Assembly (NCBI RefSeq): GCF_029983815.1
Contig: NZ_JASBYU010000002.1
Location: 124,001 to 188,000 of the forward strand
Reading direction: 5' to 3'
Source: Lagierella sp.
GTDB lineage: Bacteria > Bacillota > Clostridia > Tissierellales > Peptoniphilaceae
DNA length: 64,000 nt
Under the pieces are notes generated by a model. The model ran no database searches. It was given only the letters and a program-made list of their open reading frames with translations, and was not told where the DNA came from. Position numbers and translations under genes: made by a program. Shown one piece after another: positions 26,368-35,968 of the stretch; the stretch's first letter is position 1; every line of letters begins with the position of its first letter.

Positions 26368-27193
26368 GAGAGTAATCTTTGGGTACATTTTGATTCTAGT
26401 AGGAATAATGTTACCTCTCTATAATTTTTTAAATATGACCTATGGCGAAATATTCAAGCAAGAGGAGTTTAAAAGATATATAGCTTCAGCTTCTGAGGAA
26501 AATACAAAAGAAGTTCAAAAGGATATTGAGAAGTACAATGAAAATATAGATGGTGAAGAGATGAACTTTGTAGACCCCTTCAGCGATGAAAATTATGAAA
26601 GGGAATACTCGGTTTATAGGGACAATCCGGATAGGGAGTTTGGCTATCTGGATATACCTAAACTAGATGTAAAGCTACCCATCTACTTAGATGCCTCCGT
26701 TAAGCACCTTGCCATGGGGGCGGCCCATATCGATGGAACCCATCTTCCCATAGGCAGACCTGGAAGGTCAGTTATTGCAGGCCATAGAGGTTACTATAAG
26801 GACCTTATGTTCTTTCATTTGGACAGACTTACAAAGGGAGACCATGTCTATGTATATAGGGGCAATGAAACCTATGACTATGTGGTGGACTCTACAGAAA
26901 TAATCTTTCCCTATGAATGGGAGAAGTTAAAACCCATTGAGAATGTGGATATGCTTACCCTTCTAACCTGTGAGCCAAAGACTCCGCCAAGTCCAAAGAG
27001 GCTCTTGGTAAACTGTGTTAGGGCAAAGGAAGAAGTGGAAGATAAAAAGACTTCCAAGGTGACTGTGAAAGAGGTAAAGGTGGACAAATCAGTAAAGAGT
27101 AGTCAGTACTTCATCTTTGGAGTGACAACCCTTTTATCCCTTGCGTTGCTTTACTTCGTATATAAGTTTATAAGGTATCTTAGAAGAAAATAA
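26354..27193 (+). CDS. Class C-like sortase 3
   Basis: A 279-residue sortase more distant from the other two. The start is the ATG at 26354 inside the end of the preceding gene. It has an N-terminal membrane helix, a lid DPF near residue 73, His in VIAGHRGYY, Cys206 in TLLTCEPKTPPSPKRLLVNC and a C-terminal membrane helix. The divergence suggests a separate substrate or a role in anchoring or joining a tip protein, but no second pilin gene is in the window. Confidence 0.88.
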   Translation: MKKNKRVIFGYILILVGIMLPLYNFLNMTYGEIFKQEEFKRYIASASEENTKEVQKDIEKYNENIDGEEMNFVDPFSDENYEREYSVYRDNPDREFGYLDIPKLDVKLPIYLDASVKHLAMGAAHIDGTHLPIGRPGRSVIAGHRGYYKDLMFFHLDRLTKGDHVYVYRGNETYDYVVDSTEIIFPYEWEKLKPIENVDMLTLLTCEPKTPPSPKRLLVNCVRAKEEVEDKKTSKVTVKEVKVDKSVKSSQYFIFGVTTLLSLALLYFVYKFIRYLRRK

Positions 27194-27224
27194 TTTAACA
27201 TTATCAGGTTCAAACCTGGATTAG

Positions 27225-27297
27225 AGTAAGAAAGCTTGAAATCGGCAATCATAAAGACTTGAACTTGGATGTCGGTTTTGAGCTTTTCTTGTTTAAA
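27225..27297 (+). terminator. Long stem-loop after the sortase genes
   Basis: AAGAAAGCTTGAAATCGG (27229-27245 region) pairs, with G-U pairs, with CGGTTTTGAGCTTTTCTT (27273-27290 region), enclosing about 30 bases. A short palindrome CAGGTTCAAACCTG precedes it. It probably ends the pilus cassette. The following bases to 27470 are AT-rich and show no gene. Confidence 0.6.
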
Positions 27298-27470
27298 CAA
27301 GCGGTTAATAATTAAAGGTATTTAAAGATATATGATGTAAAATGTAATGGATTTTTATAATGATGGCAAATGATTTACCTATGAAGTAATCTATAAGGGC
27401 TTTGTAAGGTGGACATTTTAGCCAAATAAATATATTATTAAAAGTGAGTTTATAATCGGAGGTAGAAAAT

Positions 27471-28859
27471 TTGAATATTTCAATAATTTTAGCAGCAGGT
27501 GAAGGAACTAGGATGAAATCTAAACATTCTAAGGTTCTTCATAGATTGATGAATAAACCTATGATTAAGTATGTAATGGACGCTTGCGATGAATGCAATG
27601 TGGATAAAAAGGTAATCATTGCAGGAAAAAACAAAGAGGATATTACAGAACTTTTTAAGGGCACAGACCTGATTATCAAAGAACAAAAGATTGGGCCGGA
27701 ATTTCCATATGGTACTGGCTATGCCGTTAGCCTTGCCCTTGATGAAGTTTCTGATAAGGATACAGTTTTAATTTTGACGGGAGATACTCCACTTATCAAG
27801 GGAAGCACCTTAAGGGACTTTGTGAACTATCACAATGATAACGACAATGTGGCAACTGTACTTACAGCTGTTGCCAAGGACCCTACGGATTATGGAAGAA
27901 TCATTAAAGACGAGGAAGGGTACTTCCTTAAAATCGTCGAACATAGAGATTGTACACCGGAACAGTTGAAGATAAGGGAATATAACTCTGGTCTTATGGT
28001 TTTAAAGGGCAAGGCTTTAAAAGATGCTATTTCAAGGCTGGATCGTGACAACGACCAAGGAGAGATGTACTTAACAGATATATTCCAGATCATTAGAGAA
28101 GATGGTGAAAAGATTTCTACATTTTTGATAGAGGATGAAATGGAAGTTCATGGAATCAACTCTAAGTTTCAACTTTCCCAAGCTCAGGAGATGTTAAGAC
28201 AAAGAATTAACACAAAGTTTATGAAGGAAGGGGTCATGATGGAAAATCCTTCCAATATTTACATTGAAGACAGTGTAAAAATAGGTAGGGATACAACCAT
28301 TTGTTCTGGGGCTAAAATTACTGGAGATACCACAATAGGGGAAGATTGCCTGATTGTTGGAGATTCAACCATAGATAATAGTACAATAGAAGACAATGTA
28401 GTCATAAAATCCTCTGTAATAGAGTCAAGCTATGTAGGAGAGGGAACAGACATTGGACCCTTTGCTCATTTGCGTCCAAAATCCAAACTTTCTAAGGGAG
28501 TTCATATAGGAAACTTTGTAGAGGTAAAGAATTCCACAGTTGGAGAGAAGACCAAAGCTGGTCACTTAGCCTATATAGGCGATGCGGACTTGGGAGAGAA
28601 TATAAATATTGGATGTGGAGCGATCTTCGTTAACTACGACGGGGTAAATAAACATCGTTCAAAGGTTGAAGATGGTGCCTTTATAGGATCTAACTCCAAT
28701 ATAGTAGCTCCTGTAAATATAGGAGAAAAAGGCTTTATAGCTGCAGGATCAACCATTACTAAGGATGTTGGAAGTGGTGATTTATCCATTGAAAGAGGCC
28801 AACAGGCCAATATTCAAGGCTGGGTAAAGAGAAGAGATGAAAGGAATAGTAAAAAATAA
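27471..28859 (+). CDS. glmU: Bifunctional GlcNAc-1-P uridyltransferase/glucosamine-1-P acetyltransferase
   Basis: A 462-residue enzyme making UDP-GlcNAc. It starts with TTG after CGGAGGT. The uridyltransferase domain (1-230) has ILAAGEGTRMKSKHSKVLHR and the acetyltransferase domain (about 250-450) is a left-handed beta-helix with hexapeptide repeats and the C-terminal GAIFVNYDG, IAAGSTITKDV signature. Length is standard. pth follows directly: its TTG start is immediately after the glmU stop. Confidence 0.96.
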   Translation: MNISIILAAGEGTRMKSKHSKVLHRLMNKPMIKYVMDACDECNVDKKVIIAGKNKEDITELFKGTDLIIKEQKIGPEFPYGTGYAVSLALDEVSDKDTVLILTGDTPLIKGSTLRDFVNYHNDNDNVATVLTAVAKDPTDYGRIIKDEEGYFLKIVEHRDCTPEQLKIREYNSGLMVLKGKALKDAISRLDRDNDQGEMYLTDIFQIIREDGEKISTFLIEDEMEVHGINSKFQLSQAQEMLRQRINTKFMKEGVMMENPSNIYIEDSVKIGRDTTICSGAKITGDTTIGEDCLIVGDSTIDNSTIEDNVVIKSSVIESSYVGEGTDIGPFAHLRPKSKLSKGVHIGNFVEVKNSTVGEKTKAGHLAYIGDADLGENINIGCGAIFVNYDGVNKHRSKVEDGAFIGSNSNIVAPVNIGEKGFIAAGSTITKDVGSGDLSIERGQQANIQGWVKRRDERNSKK

Positions 28860-29438
28860 TTGAAATTAATCGTTGGACTTGGCAATCCAGGACAAAAATA
28901 TTTAGGAAATCGACATAATGTAGGATTTATGACAATTGATAGACTGGCTGAACGAAACAATATAACCATAAATAAAGAAAAATTCAGGGCTGGAATAGGA
29001 GAAGGGCGCATTGGCTATGAAAAGGTGGTTTTGATGAAACCTTTGACCTATATGAACAATTCTGGAATGGCGGTAGTTGACTTTGTGAACTATTACAACC
29101 TATATCCCGATGAGGTTATCGTCATAACCGACGATATCGACATACCATGGGGTAGTATAAGGATTAAGAAAAAGGGTTCAGCAGGAAGTCATAATGGTCT
29201 TAAGTCCATAATCTATCATCTACAATCCCAGGACTTTCCCAGGGTTAAAGTTGCCGTTGGAAAGAAGAATCCAAAGATGGACTTAGCAGCCTTTGTCCTA
29301 AGCAATTTCACAGAGGATGAAAAGAAGGTATTGGATTTGGAGATAGAGGATGCTGCAAAGGCAGTTGAGTTAATTGTCGAAGATAAACTGGAAGATGCTA
29401 TGAATTTATATAATGGTCAAAATCATAGTGGGGAATAG
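28860..29438 (+). CDS. pth: Peptidyl-tRNA hydrolase
   Basis: A 192-residue enzyme that frees tRNA from stalled peptidyl-tRNA. It starts with TTG directly after the glmU stop. The N-terminal LIVGLGNPGQKYLGNRHNVGF carries the catalytic His of the Pth family, and later KPLTYMNNSGMAV, DDIDIPWGSIRIKKKGSAGSHNGLKSI and LSNFTEDEKKV match the family in order. Its place between glmU and mfd is the usual one in Firmicutes. Confidence 0.96.
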   Translation: MKLIVGLGNPGQKYLGNRHNVGFMTIDRLAERNNITINKEKFRAGIGEGRIGYEKVVLMKPLTYMNNSGMAVVDFVNYYNLYPDEVIVITDDIDIPWGSIRIKKKGSAGSHNGLKSIIYHLQSQDFPRVKVAVGKKNPKMDLAAFVLSNFTEDEKKVLDLEIEDAAKAVELIVEDKLEDAMNLYNGQNHSGE

Positions 29439-29467
29439 AACTGGCGTTAGATTTAGTAAGGTGAATT

Positions 29468-32400
29468 ATGAATTTTTTTACAGATATTTTAAAGAATTTA
29501 AAAGGATATAAGGAACTTTCTTCTGCACTTTCAGTAGAAAAAAATTCCATATATTTACATGGTCTTGTTAAAGAAAGTCTCTATCACTTTATCTATTCCC
29601 TCTATAAAAACGAAGGCAAGAACCTATTTATTTTAACGGAGGATGAACAATCTGCAAAGAGGCTTGCAGAGGACATTGAAGAGATAGATCCAAGTGTTGT
29701 AGAACATTTTCCAGAGATTGAGCTAAATTTTTATAATTTTTCTTCTTTGGAGAAAAATAACGAAGATCAAAGACTTAAGGTATTAAACCGACTAATGAAA
29801 AATGAGCCCTTTATTACCGTTGCAAGCTCAAGGGCTGTACAAAGAAAACTCACCAAGAAGAATAGATACAAGAAGATGACCCTGAATATAGGTATAGACG
29901 ACGTCTTGGATTTAGAAAACTTGGCGGAAGATCTTACAAATTTAAATTATGAAAGGGTTAGTATCATAGAAGGGAAGGGGCAGTTTGCCATTAGAGGTGG
30001 AATTGTCGACATCTACCCTATCCAAGAGGACAACCCTGTAAGAATAGAGCTTTTTGGTGACGAAATTGACTCCATGAGAACCTTTAACATCTCTGACCAA
30101 AGGTCAGTGGATAATATAGAAAAGGTTCAAGTCGTACCTGCAAAGGAGTTGATTTTAGACAGTAGACTAAGAGAAAAGGTTATAAACGGACTTTGTAGAG
30201 ACTTGGATATTGCAGATAGGTCCTTGATGTATGGAATGGATAAGGATAAGTTGATGGAAAAGTACTCTGATATTTTAGAGTACATAGAAAATGGCTATGA
30301 GATATCCAACCCGGATTTGGTTGCCTGTTATCTAAAAAAAGTGGACTATCATAGTGTACTAGACTATTTACCAAAGGACTCTGTAATAATCGTAGATGAT
30401 ATAACCAGAGTCTATGATAGAAATAGTGAATTAAATCAAATATTCAAGGAAGATATTACCTATAGGATGGAAAAGGGCGAGGTCTTTATAACCCATGAGG
30501 ATATATTTATAGATTTTAAGGAAATCTTAAAGTCCATTAGTAACAATAAAGTTGTAAACACTACTCCCCTGAAGAAAAAGACTAGGCTTCTAGACCCTAA
30601 AGTTGAGGTTTTAATAGAATCTTCCGAGGCCATGAACTTTAACAAAAATTTGAATATTCTCGTAGAAAACCTGGAACAGGTTACCTATCGAGGAGAAAAA
30701 GTGGTCATATTTGCAGGAAGTGAAGATAGGGCTGTGGCAATCCTTGACCTTTGTCAAGACAAGGGATTAAATGCCTCTATAGTGGAGGACTTTTCAAGAG
30801 AGCTTCTAACGGGAATGATATTTATCCTTAGCAAACAGTTGCCAAGAGGCTTTGAGTACAAAGGAAATAAATTTACCTGTCTAACCACCAAAGAAATCTA
30901 TGGAAAAGAAAAGAAGAGTTCTAGAAGGATTAAAAAGAAAAAGACCTCAGCGGAGATAATCAACTACTCTGACTTAGACATTGGGGATTTTGTGGTACAT
31001 GAAAACCACGGTATTGGACAGTATCAGGGAATTGAACAGATAAAGGTTCAGGACAGCACCAAGGACTATATCGTGATTTCCTATAGGGGAAATGACAAAT
31101 TGTACATTCCTACAGACCAGATGAATCTAGTACAAAAATATGTAGGAACCCAGTCGGAAAAAGGACCTAAGTTAAGTAAACTAGGTGGAGTGGAATGGCA
31201 GAAAGCTAAAATAAAAGCTAAGAAATCCGTTGAAACCATAGCTGAAGAGCTGGTTAAGCTATATGCTAAAAGGTCTAAGGTAAAGGGGTTTGCCTTTGAG
31301 AAGGACGGAGCTTGGCAAAAGGAATTTGAAGACGACTTTATATATGAGGAAACTCCAAGTCAGCTTCGCTCTATTGCGGAGATAAAGAAGGATATGGAAT
31401 CGCCAAAGCCAATGGATAGGCTTCTCTGTGGAGACGTTGGCTATGGCAAGACGGAGGTTGCCATTAGAGCTGCCTTTAAGGCAGTTATGAATGGGAAACA
31501 AGTGGCAATACTGGTACCCACCACGATACTAGCCCAACAACATTACAACACCATCCTACAAAGGCTGGGAGACTACCCGATTTCAGTGGAGATGTTATCT
31601 AGGTTTAGGACCCAAACCCAGCAGAAAAACATTGTAAAGGATGTTAAAAGAGGACTTATAGATATTGTAGTTGGAACCCATCGACTGCTTTCAAAGGACA
31701 TGGGGTACAAGGATTTGGGACTTTTAATAGTGGACGAAGAACAGAGGTTTGGGGTAAAGGACAAGGAGAAGCTTAAGAGTCTTAAAGAAAATGTGGACGT
31801 GCTCACCCTTTCTGCTACACCGATACCTAGAACATTACAGATGGGACTAGTTGGAATTAGGGATATGTCAACTTTAGATGAACCTCCTGAAGAGAGATTT
31901 CCAATCAACACCTATGTAATTGAGTACAATGAATCCATCATTAGGGATGCAATTTTAAAAGAGCTGGACAGAGGTGGTCAGGTTTACTTTGTGTACAATA
32001 GGGTTCAGGATATTGAAGAGATGAGCTACAAGATAAACGAAATGGCTCCCGATGCAAGAATTGCCATTGCCCATGGCAGGATGTCTGAAAAGGAATTGGA
32101 GACCATAATGTTGGACTTTGAAGAGGGAGAATATGATATCCTACTTTGTACCACCATCATTGAAACAGGACTGGACATACCAAATGTGAACACTATGATC
32201 GTATACAATGCGGACAGAATGGGGCTTTCTCAGCTTTATCAGCTAAAGGGTAGAATAGGAAGGTCCGATAGAACCTCCTTTGCATATTTTACCTATGAAA
32301 AGAACAAGAGTATCTCCCAAGTTGCAGAAAAAAGGCTTATGGCCATTAAGGATTTTACAGAATTTGGATCAGGATATAAGATTGCCATGAGGGACTTGGA

Positions 32401-32986
32401 ACTAAGAGGTGCAGGAAATATTCTTGGAGAAGTACAATCGGGACATATATCTGCAATAGGGTATGATCTTTATGTTAAACTATTAGAGGAAACCTTAGGT
32501 GAGATTAAGGGAGAGAACAAGAGCAAGGTTCGAATGTCTGAAGTGGAAGTGGATTTAAAGATGGATGCATACATACCATCCAATTATATATACGATTCCA
32601 ACGAGAAGATCGATATGTATAAAAAGATTGCTTCTATCTTAGACGAGGAAGATTACGATGAACTAATTGAGGAATTGATAGATAGATTTGGAGATTTGCC
32701 AAAACCTGTCCAAAATATTATGGACATAGCTTTGACCAAGTCCTATGCTGCCAAGGCTGGATTTATAAGGGTCTTCGAAAAGGAAGGATCTTTTGGACTA
32801 GAATACAGCGACAGGAAGGAAATGGACTTAGAGGAATTGAAGTTTATAAGTGAAAACTTTGATGATAGTATGAATTTTGATTTGGCGAATACACCGACAA
32901 TCTATGTTAATTCATCGGACTTAAAACCTGTTATCAGGCTATTGGTATTGATTTTAAACTATAACAAAGAAAAGGTAGGTAATTGA
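29468..32986 (+). CDS. mfd: Transcription-repair coupling factor
   Basis: A 1,172-residue ATP-dependent translocase that removes RNA polymerase stalled at lesions and recruits UvrA. The UvrB-like N-terminal modules have GQFAIRGGIVDIYP near residue 175; the RNA polymerase interaction domain begins near DLDIGDFVVHENHGIGQY (about 495); the helicase core contains the Walker A GDVGYGKTEVAIR near 655, the DEEQ box VDEEQRFGV near 755 and SATPIPRTLQM; the TRG and C-terminal domains follow. Size and order are complete. prsA follows after one base. Confidence 0.97.
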   Translation: MNFFTDILKNLKGYKELSSALSVEKNSIYLHGLVKESLYHFIYSLYKNEGKNLFILTEDEQSAKRLAEDIEEIDPSVVEHFPEIELNFYNFSSLEKNNEDQRLKVLNRLMKNEPFITVASSRAVQRKLTKKNRYKKMTLNIGIDDVLDLENLAEDLTNLNYERVSIIEGKGQFAIRGGIVDIYPIQEDNPVRIELFGDEIDSMRTFNISDQRSVDNIEKVQVVPAKELILDSRLREKVINGLCRDLDIADRSLMYGMDKDKLMEKYSDILEYIENGYEISNPDLVACYLKKVDYHSVLDYLPKDSVIIVDDITRVYDRNSELNQIFKEDITYRMEKGEVFITHEDIFIDFKEILKSISNNKVVNTTPLKKKTRLLDPKVEVLIESSEAMNFNKNLNILVENLEQVTYRGEKVVIFAGSEDRAVAILDLCQDKGLNASIVEDFSRELLTGMIFILSKQLPRGFEYKGNKFTCLTTKEIYGKEKKSSRRIKKKKTSAEIINYSDLDIGDFVVHENHGIGQYQGIEQIKVQDSTKDYIVISYRGNDKLYIPTDQMNLVQKYVGTQSEKGPKLSKLGGVEWQKAKIKAKKSVETIAEELVKLYAKRSKVKGFAFEKDGAWQKEFEDDFIYEETPSQLRSIAEIKKDMESPKPMDRLLCGDVGYGKTEVAIRAAFKAVMNGKQVAILVPTTILAQQHYNTILQRLGDYPISVEMLSRFRTQTQQKNIVKDVKRGLIDIVVGTHRLLSKDMGYKDLGLLIVDEEQRFGVKDKEKLKSLKENVDVLTLSATPIPRTLQMGLVGIRDMSTLDEPPEERFPINTYVIEYNESIIRDAILKELDRGGQVYFVYNRVQDIEEMSYKINEMAPDARIAIAHGRMSEKELETIMLDFEEGEYDILLCTTIIETGLDIPNVNTMIVYNADRMGLSQLYQLKGRIGRSDRTSFAYFTYEKNKSISQVAEKRLMAIKDFTEFGSGYKIAMRDLELRGAGNILGEVQSGHISAIGYDLYVKLLEETLGEIKGENKSKVRMSEVEVDLKMDAYIPSNYIYDSNEKIDMYKKIASILDEEDYDELIEELIDRFGDLPKPVQNIMDIALTKSYAAKAGFIRVFEKEGSFGLEYSDRKEMDLEELKFISENFDDSMNFDLANTPTIYVNSSDLKPVIRLLVLILNYNKEKVGN

Positions 32987-32987
32987 T

Positions 32988-34223
32988 TTGAAAAATATTA
33001 CAAAAAAATTGTTTACAGGAATTTTAGCATCAGCGATGCTATTGACGGGATGTGGAAATGCAGGAAAAAAGCCGGACAATGCAATTGCAAAGGTCGGTAA
33101 GGAATATATCTCTGCAGAACAAGTTCAAGAATACTACACCTATTACAAACAACAGATGGAGATGTTTGGACAAGGCGGCGGCTTTGACGAAAGTACTGAA
33201 GAGGGGAAAAAGGCAGTTCAAGGAATTAGAACTGAAATTCTAAACTCTTTAGTTATGCAGGAAAAGACCATAAACCTTGCAAAAAAAGAGGGAATCAAGG
33301 TTTCAGAGGAAGAAGTTAATACTTCTATTGACAATCTAGTTGAACAGGCTGGTGGTAAGGAAGAGCTTGATAAATTCTTAAAAGAAAATAATTTAACTGA
33401 AGAGGAGTTTAGAAAGGAACAATATGACTCCTTTGAAAAGCAAAACTACATCACTAAACTAGATGAAAAGTTAAAGAAAGAGCATACACCTTCTGAAAAA
33501 GATATAGAAAAGAGAATGGAAGAAGACAAGGACACTCTACTACCTGTATACAATGCAAATCATATCCTATTTTCTATAATGGACGAAAATGGACAACCTA
33601 TAACTGACGAAGCAAAGATCGAAGAAGTAAAAAAAGAAGCCCAAGCAACTTTAGACGAAGTTAACGGAGACAAGGCAAAGTTTGATGAAGCTTTTGAAAA
33701 GTACAAGGCTGGCGACCAACAAAATGGCGCTGGAACCTTTATTAAAGCAGAAGAGCTAGGTAATTTCAGTGGAGCGGACATGGTGCCAGAATTCACCAAG
33801 GCGGTTGAGGGAATGAAGGCTGGAGAAGTTAGCAAAGACCTTGTTCAAACTCAATTTGGATTCCATATAATTCAGTCTATTTCAAAGGCTACAGACTTTA
33901 AGGATCTAGATGAAAATTACTACAATGATCAATTGAAGGCTAAGTACTCTGAAATGATAACTGAAGATGAAATTTCCAAGTACAAGGAAGAGCAAACTAA
34001 CAAGATAGATGTGGAATTTTATGACAAGGATGGCAAAAAAGTGGATTCAGTAGAAAAAGCCATAGAAAGCTATGACTTTAGTAAGATTAAGGGACCAAAG
34101 GGTGCAGAGGAATCTACTGACAATGCTACCGATGCTACAGAAGCTCCAAAGGACAATACTGAAAACAGTCAAGGACAAGAGGAAACCCAGGCTTCTGAAG
34201 AAACAGAAAGTACAGAAAAATAA
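32988..34223 (+). CDS. prsA: PrsA-type foldase lipoprotein (parvulin)
   Basis: A 411-residue membrane lipoprotein that helps exported proteins fold. It starts with TTG, preceded by AGGTAATTGA. The lipobox is LLTGCGN near residue 22. A SurA-like N-domain (about 40-170) is followed by a parvulin peptidyl-prolyl isomerase domain (about 185-300) with NANHILFSI and QTQFGFHIIQ, then a Thr/Glu-rich tail. It is tightly coupled to mfd, a common Firmicute arrangement. Confidence 0.9.
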   Translation: MKNITKKLFTGILASAMLLTGCGNAGKKPDNAIAKVGKEYISAEQVQEYYTYYKQQMEMFGQGGGFDESTEEGKKAVQGIRTEILNSLVMQEKTINLAKKEGIKVSEEEVNTSIDNLVEQAGGKEELDKFLKENNLTEEEFRKEQYDSFEKQNYITKLDEKLKKEHTPSEKDIEKRMEEDKDTLLPVYNANHILFSIMDENGQPITDEAKIEEVKKEAQATLDEVNGDKAKFDEAFEKYKAGDQQNGAGTFIKAEELGNFSGADMVPEFTKAVEGMKAGEVSKDLVQTQFGFHIIQSISKATDFKDLDENYYNDQLKAKYSEMITEDEISKYKEEQTNKIDVEFYDKDGKKVDSVEKAIESYDFSKIKGPKGAEESTDNATDATEAPKDNTENSQGQEETQASEETESTEK

Positions 34224-34265
34224 TTTTTTATTGACAAGTTAAAAATTTAAGGCAATTTATAAAAA

Positions 34266-34325
34266 TTCCCCTACAATTTTAAAAAAAGTTTAATTTTCTC
34301 ATTAAACTAATGTAAAAAAGGGGAA
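34266..34325. repeat. Nested inverted repeat before hup
   Basis: An outer pair TTCCCCT/AGGGGAA (34266-34272, 34319-34325) encloses an inner perfect 8-bp stem AGTTTAAT/ATTAAACT with a 6-base loop (34287-34308). It lies between prsA and the hup promoter and may be a weak terminator or a protein-binding site. Confidence 0.45.
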
Positions 34326-34331
34326 GAAACC

Positions 34332-34360
34332 TTGAAACTTTGCCTTTGTTTAGTTATAAT
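34332..34360 (+). promoter_or_regulatory. Promoter of the HU gene
   Basis: TTGAAA (34332-34337), a 17-base spacer and a perfect TATAAT (34355-34360), about 45 bases before the hup start. It is the cleanest core promoter of this housekeeping block, fitting a highly expressed gene. Confidence 0.75.
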
Positions 34361-34406
34361 CAGTAGGAATGATATATTCAACAGAAAAATTTCTAGGAGG
34401 AAATGA

Positions 34407-34685
34407 ATGAATAAAGCAGAATTATTAACAAAAATATCAGAAAAGAGCAAACTATCAAAGGTTGAATCTGAAAGAGCATTAAATGCTTTTGTTGAAACAG
34501 TTACAGAAGCATTAGCTGATGGAGAAAAGGTTCAATTAGTTGGATTTGGAACTTTCGAATCTAGAGCTAGAAAAGCTAGAGAAGGAAGAAACCCAAGAAA
34601 TCCTGAAGAAGTTATAAAGATACCTGCATCAAATGCACCTGTATTCAAGGCAGGAAAATCACTTAAAGAAGCAGTTAACAAATAG
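34407..34685 (+). CDS. hup: DNA-binding protein HU
   Basis: A 92-residue nucleoid protein that bends DNA as a dimer. The whole length matches the HU/IHF family: N-terminal MNKAELLTKISEKSKLSK, the GFGTFESRARKAREGRNPRNPEE beta-arm region containing the intercalating proline motif RNP near residues 61-64, and the C-terminal PAFKAGK-like block. It has its own promoter and terminator and an AGGAGGA SD site. Confidence 0.96.
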   Translation: MNKAELLTKISEKSKLSKVESERALNAFVETVTEALADGEKVQLVGFGTFESRARKAREGRNPRNPEEVIKIPASNAPVFKAGKSLKEAVNK

Positions 34686-34696
34686 TATAAAACTCA

Positions 34697-34748
34697 AAAG
34701 ACCTCTAAGTGTGCCCATGTTTTAATTGGCCCCTTAGAGGTCTTTTTT
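34697..34748 (+). terminator. Intrinsic terminator after hup
   Basis: Stem AAAAGACCTCTAAG/CTTAGAGGTCTTTT with a loop of about 22 bases runs into a T tract. Strong, GC-containing and well placed. Confidence 0.88.
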
Positions 34749-34808
34749 TAAGTAAAATCCCCTAGTTTATGTTAAAATTGAAACAAGAGTAAAGGGGAGG
34801 GGAATTGA

Positions 34809-35333
34809 ATGCTGTATACAATTAAAATTGATAAATACGCAAATGATAGGTTTAAGGTCTATGAGGACCGCTTTGAAAATCCTTTAATCATAGGGGAAAA
34901 AGTTGGAGATCCAGGATCTTACTTCGATGCCTTCGTCAATGAAACGGTTTCTAGAGGAGCGGAATTCGTATTCTATAGAGCCGATGAAACAGAAATCCTT
35001 AGAATTAAAAGGGACTTTTATGATGAAGAAAAGAAACATACCTATTTTGAAAAAGGCGAAGAGACTGGCAGGGTGGTTTCAAAAGTAGAAGAGGACCATA
35101 TAGTCTTAGACATTGACTATAAGGACATCCACGAACATATGATATTAAACAAAGGTTCCAAGGAATTTAATCTTCCAGATGTTGGAAGTATTAGAGTCTT
35201 AAAACAGGGTTTTAGTCCCTTTGAAACCTTGGAGATACATTTGGGAAAAAGCAATAGACTCATTTTACTTCTGGGAATAGCCATATATATTTGGGATGTA
35301 TTTGTAAAGAATAGGACTGCATTTGTAGATTGA
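34809..35333 (+). CDS. Hypothetical beta-rich protein with C-terminal hydrophobic segment
   Basis: A 174-residue protein after GGAGGGG. Residues 1-145 alternate short strands and turns (YTIKIDKYANDRFKVYED, KVEEDHIVLDIDYKD), and residues 147-163 are a hydrophobic segment that could anchor the tail in the membrane. A distant tubby/LURP-one-like C2 barrel is conceivable but not demonstrable here. No operon partner is evident, and a large inverted repeat follows. Confidence 0.6.
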   Translation: MLYTIKIDKYANDRFKVYEDRFENPLIIGEKVGDPGSYFDAFVNETVSRGAEFVFYRADETEILRIKRDFYDEEKKHTYFEKGEETGRVVSKVEEDHIVLDIDYKDIHEHMILNKGSKEFNLPDVGSIRVLKQGFSPFETLEIHLGKSNRLILLLGIAIYIWDVFVKNRTAFVD

Positions 35334-35378
35334 TAAGGATAAAAGTCTGTGTGATATCGACTTAAGACTGTTAATAAA

Positions 35379-35550
35379 AGACAAAAGCTCAAAAAAACTT
35401 AGCTCACTACAGAAATAGTGAAATTCATAGTTTGTAAACCTGAAAACCCCAAATTCGCTAACGCTCAAACAGTGGGGTTTTCGGACGGTTTACTTCAATT
35501 TGAATTTCATTCTATTTCTTTCATAGGCTAAGTTTTTTAAGCTCTGTCTT
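35379..35550. repeat. Long imperfect inverted repeat (about 170 bp)
   Basis: Three paired segments nest around one centre: AAGACA..AGCTC..AACTTAGC with GCTAAGTTTTTTAAGCTCTGTCTT at the outside, an AGAAATAGTGAAATTCA/TGAATTTCATTCTATTTCT pair in the middle, and GTAAACCTGAAAACCCCA/TGGGGTTTTCGGACGGTTTAC inside, with a loop of about 20 bases. It is non-coding and sits between convergent genes. It could be a MITE-like insertion or a large bidirectional terminator. Confidence 0.8.
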
Positions 35551-35560
35551 TATTATTAAA

Positions 35561-35968
35561 TTAGTGTAATACAGACTTTTTTGCTTTAAGACTAAGTTTT
35601 ATCAACTGTAGGACTGCCACTACAATAAATAGAAAACTTTGGTAGTAGTAGTCGTACTTGAACCTAGGAATAACCTGATTGAATAGTAAGCCAACAATTA
35701 TCAAGAGGATTACTAAAAATACATGATCTGCATTTATTTTTGATTTAGTCCTATTCCTATATAGTAAATAGGAGAAGAGTAAAGCTGCAAGTACAAGCCA
35801 TAAAAATACTTTTATCCTCAACCCATCTAAGACATAATTTCTATAGACGAGATGTCTCATCAACCCCATTTTTTTAATTGAAAAATAGTTGAATACAAAT
35901 CCGACTATAATCAATATAAGCTGAAGGACCGAAATGAGGATATAGGGTCTATTCTGCTGCCTTGTCAT
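35561..35968 (-). CDS. Hypothetical membrane protein
   Basis: A 135-residue protein with four predicted membrane helices (about residues 9-28, 50-67, 78-96, 105-125). No family is recognised. Its start overlaps the end of the rhodanese lipoprotein gene by 20 bases, so translation is coupled; it could be a membrane partner of that protein, inferred from position only. Confidence 0.6.
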   Translation of the reverse strand: MTRQQNRPYILISVLQLILIIVGFVFNYFSIKKMGLMRHLVYRNYVLDGLRIKVFLWLVLAALLFSYLLYRNRTKSKINADHVFLVILLIIVGLLFNQVIPRFKYDYYYQSFLFIVVAVLQLIKLSLKAKKSVLH

